A program made the position numbers and the translations under genes. A DNA stretch of 64,000 bases from positions 4,774,001 through 4,838,000 of the forward strand of contig NC_058156.1 of assembly GCF_011075055.1 (NCBI RefSeq), given 5' to 3'. The notes beneath the pieces were generated by a model, which was given only the letters and a program-made list of their open reading frames with translations, was not told the DNA's origin and ran no database searches. Positions 56,009 through 64,000 of the stretch are shown here, in pieces (position 1 is the stretch's first letter; each line of letters opens with the position of its first letter). This DNA is from Mangifera indica (Eukaryota; Streptophyta; Magnoliopsida; Sapindales; Anacardiaceae).

Positions 56009-58253
56009 TGTAAACTCTCTTAACCATTGGGTGTGTTACAGAAAATCGGTATGAGTTCCCCTATTTTAGAGGGCCGGGGAATATTTCTCTCTTTTTCATT
56101 ATGCCCTGTAACACTCCCAATTTATAATTCACACAAACCAGTCCTACCAATCGACTGGATTTTTATCAACTTAATCACAATTAGTAAAAATAAATACATA
56201 ATAATAATAACAATTATAAAAATTATCACCCACAGAAACTTTATAATCAATTTTCAAATCTAGTCGTATATATATATTACATATACATCATAACATTTAA
56301 ATCACAAAATTATGGTGCCTTCCTCCCTTAGCCTCATGTCTCATTAGTGCTCCCCGGGAACCTTTACTGCATTTCTTTACCTGTAAAATATTAAATTAAA
56401 CGGAGTGAGCGACTATGGCTCAGTAAGAAAATCATACTAAACACTTAAAGTATTTCATACCAGTATTAATCTTTTATAATCTTTTCCATACTCAGCGTGT
56501 CTGAACTATTTACAACAAAATAATTGACACAGAACACGCATTTAACACATATCATAATTCTTTTCTTTCACACATTTATTCATTTCCTTACTATACAGAT
56601 ATGATTTACTCATTATGATTTATGCATGTATGAGTGCCATGACATTTTTATTTTCTGATCGTACATCTTTCTCAACTCTTTATCAGCCACACAGGCTTGT
56701 ATGCATAATTCTAATGCAAATGACTTTCATAAAATATTAACTAATTTGTTTTTCTCTCATTCTCATTGATCGATTTAGACTACATATAATAGTACTTGCA
56801 GTCACCATACAAAATATAATTCTCTCTTACACGCATATTTTTTTTTCTTTGCTGTCCACACAGTACAGCTAATATTTTTCTTTGCTGTCCACACAGTACA
56901 GCTGATATTTTTCTTTTGCTGTCCACACAGTACAGCTGATATTTTTCTTTGTTGTCCACACAGTACAGCTGATATTTTATTTGCTGTCCACACAGTACAG
57001 CTGGTTGTCCACACAGTACAACCGATTATTTTATTTGCTGTCCACACAGTACAGCTGGTTGTCCACACAGTACAACCGATTATTTTATTTGCTGTCCACA
57101 CAGTACAGCTGGCGTGTAAGAATTTTTAGTATGTTTTCTGCTTTCCTGTATCATATGAGTCATTGTAAAAACATGCATGACTTAGAAAATATTTTTTTCC
57201 TCTTCCTTTATTTTTTCTAAATCATGCATATGTTATGATTCCTCATGTATGCATATATAACCATAATATGAAATATGCGCATTTGTTATTTTCCCTTATT
57301 CTTTTCATTCCTTCTCAAATATCATATTATTTTCTCATGCATTTATATATATATCATGCCTCAAATTAATTTCAATTATACAATATAGGCTTAATATAAG
57401 GGTTATTTCACACATTTTATGCACATAATTAAACAAAATTAACCTATATCACATAAAATGATATTTTTACCCTTATAGCCAAAATTACCTTTTTACCCTT
57501 ATGGCCAAAAATTACATCATGAATCCTAATGAATTCCTTTATCCTTTTAAGCATAAATCACCTTAATTTTAATACCTCACATACTGATATAAGTAAAGGT
57601 TATTTAAATAACTTAACTCAAATTTACTTCAAGTATGTAAAGTATGAAATTCTTACCTTTTCTTTGCCAAATAGGTGATTTAAGCTTATTCACCTTCTTT
57701 TCTTCTTCTTGGCAACCTTAATCAACCAAAAATATAATCATCCATCAAATTCCCAAATTTCACATATGTTAAAAATTAAATTTCTTACCTTAGAACTGAC
57801 CAGAATTGACAGATCTACACTTTTTATAACTGGGGCCTCTGGAAATTAGGTGGTTTAGCTAGGTTTTTGGACGAATTTTGGTTAAGGAAAGTTTTTAGCT
57901 CAACAATGGAGGTTCTCGGCAAAAATGGAAGAGAAAATGAATAGAAATAAATTTATAAGCCTATTGGACCATTTTGCCCTTAATCTTTTCCATAAATTAC
58001 TATTTTATCCTTAGCCAATTACCAAAAACCCTTAGCACCACCATATAATTTCAAGTGTGCCCTTCAATTTTAATTCCCACTTTGTCCCTTGAATCTTTAT
58101 AAAATGACCATTTTACCCCCTTTGAAAAATATTGCTCATTTAGCAGTTTTCTATAATTCTTTTACAATTTCTTTACACAACAAGTTGTAAAATCCATTCT
58201 AGGGGTAATTTTGGAAGTGGAGTTTACTGACACACCTGAATTCGGATGTTACA
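56009..58253 (-). mobile_element. Solo LTR S1 inside the G3 LTR
   Basis: 2245 bases, TGTAAAC...GTTACA, same family as the LTR it sits in. Flanked by TAAAA (56004-56008) and TAAAT (58254-58258), a 4/5 match. After it the host LTR resumes with ATAACCTAACTCAAATT, as expected from the G2 LTRs. No internal region, so the element was reduced by LTR-LTR recombination. It carries nine minisatellite units (56851-57112) and a TATA-like motif at 57951-57960 (minus). Confidence 0.87.
56851..57112 (-). repeat. LTR-internal minisatellite, 9 units with higher-order repeat (S1)
   Basis: Nine occurrences of GTCCACACAGTACA. The last five alternate a GCTGT...ACAGC unit with a GGTTGT...ACAACC unit, giving a 54-base higher-order period ending in GATTATTTTATTT. 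This is the largest array among the LTR copies here. Confidence 0.88.
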
Positions 58254-58258
58254 TAAAT

Positions 58259-58902
58259 AACCTAACTCAAATTTACTTCAAGTATGTAAAGTATGAAATT
58301 CTTACCTTTTATTTGCTAAATAGATGATTTAAGCTTATTCACCTTCTTTTCTTCTTTCTAGCAACCTTAATCAACCAAAAATATTATCATCCATCAAAAC
58401 CCTAAACTTGACATATCTTAAAAATTAAATTTCTTACCTTAGAACTGATCAGAATTGACAGATCTACACTTTTTATAACTGGAGCCTCTGGAAATTAGGT
58501 GGTTTAGCTAGGTTTTTTGGTGAATTTTGGTTAAAGGAAGCTTTAGCTAAAAAATAATGGAGTTCTCGGCAATGAGGAAGAAGATGAATAGATTATAAGT
58601 TTTATAAGCCTTTTGGACCATTTTGCCCTTAATCTTTTCCATAAATTACTATTTTATCTTTAGCCAATTACCAAAAACCCTTAGCACCACCATATAATTT
58701 CAAGTGTGCCATTCAATTTTAATTTCCACTTTGTCCCTTGAATCTTTATAAAATGACCATTTTACCCCCTTTGAAAAATATTGCTCCTTTAGTAGTTTTC
58801 TATAATTCTTCTGCAATTTCTTTACACAACAAGTTATAAAATCAACTCTTGGGGTAATTTTGGAAGTGGAGTTTACTGACACACCTGAATTCAGATGTTA
58901 CA
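58259..58902 (-). repeat. 3' LTR of G3, inner part
   Basis: Continues the LTR split by S1 and ends GTTACA at 58902. TATA-like motif on the minus strand at about 58599-58609 (CTTATAAAAC). The polypurine tract follows directly (58903-58916 on the map). Confidence 0.9.
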
Positions 58903-58985
58903 TTTCTTCCCCCTTAAAAGAATTTCGTCCACGAAATTTAAACAAATAAGTTGGGAAATCTCTCTCTCATTTGTTGTTCAACCTC

Positions 58986-61900
58986 TCATATGGCTTCTTC
59001 CACCTTATGATTCTTCCATAATACTTTCACTAATGGAATTGTCTTATTTCGGAGCTCTTTTATTTTTCTATCTAGTATTTGCACTTGTTGCTCCTTATAA
59101 GCTAAATCTTCTTTTAATTCTACATCATCTGATTTTAAGACATGTGAAGGATCGCTAATATACTTTCTCAATAAAGAAATATGAAATACATTATGAACTC
59201 GATCCATACTAGGTGGAAGTGCAAGTCTATAAGCCACCTTGCCCACTCTTTCTAAAATTTCAAATAGGCCAATAAATCTTGGAGCAAGTTTCCCTTTTCT
59301 TCCAAATCTTATCACGTGCTTATAAGGGGCTACTTTCACAAAAACTTTGTCACCTGGTTGAAACTCTACTTCTTTCCTTTTCAAATCTGCATAACTCTTT
59401 TGTTTGTCTTGAGCTTGCTTCAATCTAGTCTTGATAATCTTTATATCTTCCACCATCCTCTAGGTTAATTTAGGCCTAAGAACTTGACTCAAATCATCTC
59501 GCTCTCCTATGTCATCCTAATGTAATGGGGATCTACACTTTCTTCCATAAAGAGCCCCATATGGTGCCATTTTAATGGTGGACTGGTAACTATTATTATA
59601 TGCAAATTCTATCAATGGAACCATTTCATGCCAGGTCATTTTGTAATCTAAAAACAGGCCCTCAACATATCCTCTAGTATTTGATTCACCCTTTCTATCT
59701 GGCCATCTGTTTGAGGATGATATGTTATGCTAAATGTCAGCCTAGTACCCAATGCTCTTTGTAAGCTACCCCAAAAAGTTGAAACAAATCTGGGGTCTCT
59801 ATCCGACACAATAGTTTTGGGTACGCCATGTAATCTCACAATCTCCCGTATATAAATTTGGGCCAATTTAGTCAATCTATCTATAATCACCCATAATGCA
59901 TTATAACCTTTTTGTACTCGAGGTAGGCCAATGATGAAATCCATTGAAATATCTTTCCATTTCCATTTAGGAATACTAAGTGGGTGAAGCAAACCTGAAG
60001 GTCTCTGATGCTCAGCCTTGACCTGTTGACATACTAAGCACTTAGCTACATAGTCACCAATATCTTTCTTCATACCTATCCACCAATAAGTTTTCTTTAA
60101 ATCCTGATACATCTTTACTCCCTCAGGATGAGCAGTGTAAAGTGTATCATGTGCTTCACTTAAGATTTTCTTTCTCAACTCCAGATCTTGGGGAATACAT
60201 ACCCTGTTTCTGAACTTGAGCACTTCATCTATCATTTGAAACTCAGTTGCTTTCCTTTCACATATCTGTTGACTTATTTTCTGGCACCACAAATCTTCTA
60301 CTTGCTTCTCTTTTATTTCATTGAGGAGATTAGGTTGAATTTCCAATCTGGCCACCCAACTCTCTATCACCTCAATCTGTTCCCTTTGAAACTCTTTCTG
60401 TAACTCTAGCTGAGTGGTGAGATGAGCTATGGCAATCTTTCTACTCAAGGCATCGGCTATCACATTTGCTTTACCCGGCTGATATTTAATATCACATTCA
60501 TAATCTTTGACTAGCTTCAACCATCTTCTTTATCTCATATTTAAGTCTTTCTAAGTGAAGAAATATTTTAGACTTTTATGATCGGTGTAAATATTACATT
60601 TAACTCCATATAAATAATGCCTCCAAATTTTTAAAGCAAAAACTACTACTGCTAACTCTAAATCATGGGTAGGGTAGCGTGTTTCATAATCTTTTAATTG
60701 CCGAGAGGCATACGCTATCACCTTACCCCTTTGCATCAGCACAATTTTCAAGCCATTATACGAGGTATCACAATAAATATCATAATCTACACCTTCCTCT
60801 GGTAATACTAAAATATGAGCTATAGTCAACCTCCTTTTTAGCTCTTGGAAACTTTTTTCACAATCATCAGTCCATATAAAAGGAGTTCCTTGTCTAGTAA
60901 GAGCTGTAAGTGGTTTGGCCAACTGGGCAAAACCCTGTACAAATCTTTTGTAATAGCCGGCTAGCCCTAAAAAGCTTCTGATCTCTTTCACAGTCTTTGG
61001 CCTCGCCCATTCAAGTATTGTTTCCACTTTACTAGGGTCTACAACTATACCTTCCTTAGTAACCACATGTCCCAAAAATACTACTCGATCCAACCAGAAT
61101 TCACACTTAGAGAATTTGGAAAACAATTTCTTTTCTCTCAATCTTTATAGCACAAATCTCAAGTGTTCGACATGTTCTACTTCTGATCTAGAATATATTA
61201 AGATATCATCAATAAATACCACCAGGAATTTGTCAAGGCAATCATGAAATACTCGATTCATTAAATCTATAAAGATTGTTGGAGCATTAGTCAATCTAAA
61301 GGGCATTACCACAAACTCGTAGTGCCCGTAGCGGGTCCGAAAAACTGTCTTTGGAATATCTTACTCTGCAATCCTCACCTGGTGATAACCAGATCTTAAG
61401 TCAATTTTGGAAAACACAGAAGCTCATTTCAATTGATCAAATAAATCATCAATTCGAGGCAACGGGTATTTATTCTTCACCGTCAGTTTATTCAACTCCT
61501 TGTAATCTATGCACATACGAAGCGACCCATCTTTCTTTTTGACAAATAGTATGGGTGCTCCCCAAGGAGAGTGGCTAGGTCTATAAAACCCTTATCTAAA
61601 AGTTCTTACAACTGTTTCTTTAATTCTTGTAATTCAGCTGGAGCCATTCGGTAAGGGGCTTTTGAAATTGGGGCTAAGCCAGGTTCTAACTCGATACTAA
61701 ACTCCAACTCTCTCTCTGGAGGTAAACCTGGTAGCTCATCAGGAAAGACATCTGAGAAATCTTGTACTATTGAGACATCCTGAACACCCAATCTTTGAAC
61801 ATCATGCTTATATACCACATGAGCTAAATATCCCGTACACCCCTTTTTCAATAATTTTTGTGCTTTTACCTTACTGATCATCATACTAGGCTGATGACCC

Positions 61901-62337
61901 TCTCCGAAATTAAAGTAATCCCCATTGTCAAGTTGAAATTGAGCCTTTTTCTTTCTATAGTTAATCTCAACTCCATATCTTTCTAAGAAATCCATGCCCA
62001 GGATAACATCAAAATCAGGCATATCAAAGACAATCAAGTCCACCTTTAACTCTCTCCCATGTATCACTACCCTCTGGTCTTTTAACATCTTATCAGTAAT
62101 CACACTCTCACCATCTGGCATCTCAATTCTAATAGAATGGGTAGATCTAACAAGCACTAAACCTACCCTTTCAATAACCCCTGGTGCAATGAAGGAGTGT
62201 GTAGCTCCTGAATCAATCAATGCATATAAAGAAACAGAGTGGAAAAAGAGCTGACCAGTAACTGCAAATGGACTAGCCTCCGCCTGACTATGGGTAGCTG
62301 TATAGACTCGTGCATTAGTACCTCTCCCTGGTTGCAC
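58986..62337 (-). pseudogene. Chromovirus pol of G3 (PR-RT-RH-IN-chromodomain), few breaks
   Basis: Open blocks: 62337-61606 protease with intact LIDSGATHSF and the RT entry (YRMAPAELQELKKQL); a frameshift near 61590; RT with FIDD (61205-61216) and a stop just before 61141; 61141-60551 RT end and RNase H (KYFF end), followed by a stop; 60520-59648 integrase with HHCC-type zinc region (CLVCQQVK), MDFIIGLP, VSDRD and QIERVNQ, so D, D and E are all visible; a stop near 59640-59650; 59456-58986 GPY/F-like module and chromodomain (ILDRKIKEL, KVLWKNHKVEEAI). Relative to G2, 45 bases (15 codons) are missing in frame between the first and second integrase Asp (near 59862). Far less decayed than G2. 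Confidence 0.9.
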
Positions 62338-62361
62338 TGGCGGAATTAGGCTTTGTTGTGG

Positions 62362-63554
62362 TTATATCTGAACTGGCACTTTGGTACTTTGGCAATCTTT
62401 TGCTATATGCCCTGGCTGTCGGCATCTATAACAAATCACCTGTTTTTGCTGGTACCAACATTCTCCACTATGACGTTTCCCACAAATCTGACATTGGGGA
62501 AAATTTTCTTTTCTAGGCTTCTTGTCACTCTTCCAGCCTTTTCTACTTGCTTTTGACTGGAATTTTCTTTTTCCCCTATTGTTTCTGAAACTGGAGCCAA
62601 TTGAACTACCCCCTGATGTTGTAATTGGTGCTGAAATAGTCAATGAAGCAGGTAAAGCTGACTAACTTGGCATCACTGTTTGGGGTACTGTCAATGATAG
62701 AGGTGTTGACATGGAAGGTGTATTCCTGGGTAGCTTATTAACATATACCTCCAACCTCAATGCTCTCTCCAATGCCTCTTCATAAGTTTGAGGAGGTTGA
62801 GGTCCAACTAGCACATGCAAGGCTATCTCCGGTCTAAGGCCCTGAAGAAATCTGTCTAGTCGGAGACTAGGTGTACTCACCATACCTGGAGCAAAACTGG
62901 CTAAGACATCAAAACGGGTAGAGTAATCCTTTACTGAACACTCTCCCTGCTGTAAAGAAATGAACTCTTGAACTTTGACTGCTACCACATCAGCTGTTCT
63001 GTGTTGGGCCTCAAATACCCTTCTAAAGTCTTGCCAGGCATCAGATCCACATTTCTGGTTTCTTTAACTAGGTCCCACCATACGCGGGCCTCTCCCCTCA
63101 TCAAGAAACTGGCATACCGAACTTTTTCTCTATCAGTCATAGGAAATAAATCCATAGTACTTTTCACCTGCTTGATCCAGTCATCAGCCATTAAAGGATC
63201 TTTAGTACCTTTAAATTCAGGAGGGGTATGCTGATTAGGTAAGGAATAAATAGGCTCAAGTCGCCTTTGAGCTCTAATTTCTCCTCTCCCTTCATTCCTC
63301 ATTTCATTTCTGATTTCTTCTATGACTTCCTCACGAATCTCACTTCTAATCTCATCTCGAATGACATCTCTGGCTATATTTTCAAGTGTGGGTCTATCTT
63401 GACTCTCAGTCAACACCTGACGGATTATATCTCTTATTTCTGCTAGCCCAAATCCTGAACCAACTGACGGGGCAGGGTTAGATGGTTCTCCCGTCTCTCT
63501 CTGAATACCCCTTCCACGACCCCGTCCTCGTCCTCGTCTTGTGGTACTCCTCAT
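62362..63554 (-). pseudogene. Chromovirus gag of G3
   Basis: ATG at 63554. Arg-Gly-rich start (RGRGRGRG), a charged coiled-coil-like segment, then the retrotransposon gag domain (PPEFKGTKDPLMADDWI, RYASFLMRGEARVWW) to about 62990; one frameshift there; 62988-62662 continues it (FISLQQGECSVKDYSTRFD); a stop at about 62661; 62643-62362 has two knuckles, CQICGKRHSGEC and CYRCRQPGHIAKDC. The second is a complete CCHC. Three frame breaks in all. Confidence 0.88.
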
Positions 63555-63755
63555 CTAATAACTGCATAAGTGTAATTACATAATATTCTATTATTTGAAT
63601 ACAGGTAAAGAAAACAACTTACTGCAGTCGATTCTCGGGAGCTAATCTATGAGACATGAGGGGCACCTGTGCAATATTAGAATGCAAAACTGTAGATATA
63701 TTGTATTATATTACCACACATTATATTATATCTTCCTTTAAGCGCCCAAAATCGC

Positions 63756-63767
63756 GCTCTGATACCA
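63756..63767 (-). promoter_or_regulatory. tRNA-iMet primer binding site of G3
   Basis: On the minus strand TGGTATCAGAGC, a perfect complement of the initiator tRNA-Met 3' end, four bases inside the 5' LTR. Compare the decayed version in G2 at 25702-25713. Confidence 0.88.
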
Positions 63768-63771
63768 AAAA

Positions 63772-64000
63772 TGTAACCTCTCCTAACCATTGGGTGTGTT
63801 ACAGAAAAACGGCAAGAGTTCCCCTATTTCAGAGGACCCGGGGAATATTTTCTCTTTTTAATTATGCCCTGTAACACTCCCAATTAACAATTCACACAAA
63901 CCAGTCCTACCAACCGATTGGATTTTCATCAACTTAATCACCATTACTATAATAAGTACATAATAATAATCATTATAAAAATTATCATCCACAGAACTTT
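63772..64000 (-). repeat. 5' LTR of G3, partial
   Basis: TGTAACCTCTCCTAACC... matches the first 229 bases of the left LTR at 54351 with few differences; cut by the window end. Confidence 0.92.

Larger units (their letters stand above)
54351..64000 (-). mobile_element. Ty3/gypsy chromovirus G3 (right LTR runs off the window)
   Basis: Left (3') LTR at 54351-56008 plus 58259-58902, split by solo LTR S1; internal region 58903-63771; right (5') LTR from 63772 past the end. Same family and orientation as G2 but better preserved: long open stretches remain for gag, protease, RT-RNase H, integrase and chromodomain. It is inserted in the hAT transposase gene; the left flank CTGGT (54346-54350) should be the target duplication, to be checked beyond the window. 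Confidence 0.92.

Noticed and set aside
54351..58902. A 4.5-kb LTR for G3
   Set aside because: The internal TGTAAAC start at 56009 and GTTACA end at 58253 with TAAAA/TAAAT flanks show a second LTR nested in the first.

Overview
The window is nuclear DNA from a plant, most likely a eudicot. The evidence is the set of element families: L1-type LINEs with a DUF4283/zinc-knuckle ORF1, Ty3/gypsy chromoviruses with a C-terminal chromodomain, a Ty1/copia element with an initiator-tRNA-Met primer site, a hAT gene with a BED finger, a foldback Mutator-like MITE, and an intron-containing relic of a plant-type gene. I found no intact host gene, no tRNA or rRNA gene, and no CRISPR or bacterial feature. 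The DNA is AT-rich and almost wholly built of nested transposable elements. Names such as LINE-1 copy or G2 are labels used only in this annotation.

Layout. 1-7.0 kb: a decayed LINE ORF1 is split by a near-complete younger LINE (LINE-1 copy, 840-6736) flanked by a 13-bp target site duplication (TSD). 7.0-10.9 kb: non-coding relic DNA, two LINE fragments in opposite orientation that look like a twin-priming product, and an LTR-element relic. 10.9-14.3 kb: a 5'-truncated chromovirus (G1, +) with its 3' LTR. 14.3-18.3 kb: non-coding repeats related to a solo LTR found later. 18.3-49.3 kb: one Ty1/copia element (+) of about 8.1 kb of its own sequence, stretched to 31 kb by at least six insertions. 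These are chromovirus G2 (in its 5' LTR), a 1.8-kb solo LTR, LINE-2 copy (near complete, -), a 762-bp foldback MITE (in gag-pol), LINE-3 copy (5'-truncated, in the integrase) and an 849-bp solo-LTR-like block (also in the integrase). 49.3-52.6 kb: host sequence holding a broken, intron-containing gene relic (-). 52.6-54.35 kb: the 5' part of a hAT transposon. 54.35 kb to the window end: chromovirus G3 (-), which broke the hAT gene and whose left LTR holds a solo LTR of the same family (S1).

How the parts relate. The chromovirus copies G1, G2, G3 and S1 are one family with about 2.2-2.5 kb LTRs carrying an internal minisatellite and an (AT)n tract. The three large LINEs are one family sharing an EN-RT-zf-RVT ORF2 and conserved 3' stem-loops; the two long copies also share a 4-base ORF1/ORF2 overlap. 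Each long LINE has an open ORF1 and a single in-frame nonsense codon in ORF2. The copia, G2 and the gene relic are far more decayed. Junction logic orders the insertions: copia before G2, LINE-2, LINE-3 and the MITE; hAT before G3; G3 before S1; old LINE before LINE-1. All coordinates come from reading the sequence; identities were judged by eye, not by alignment software.
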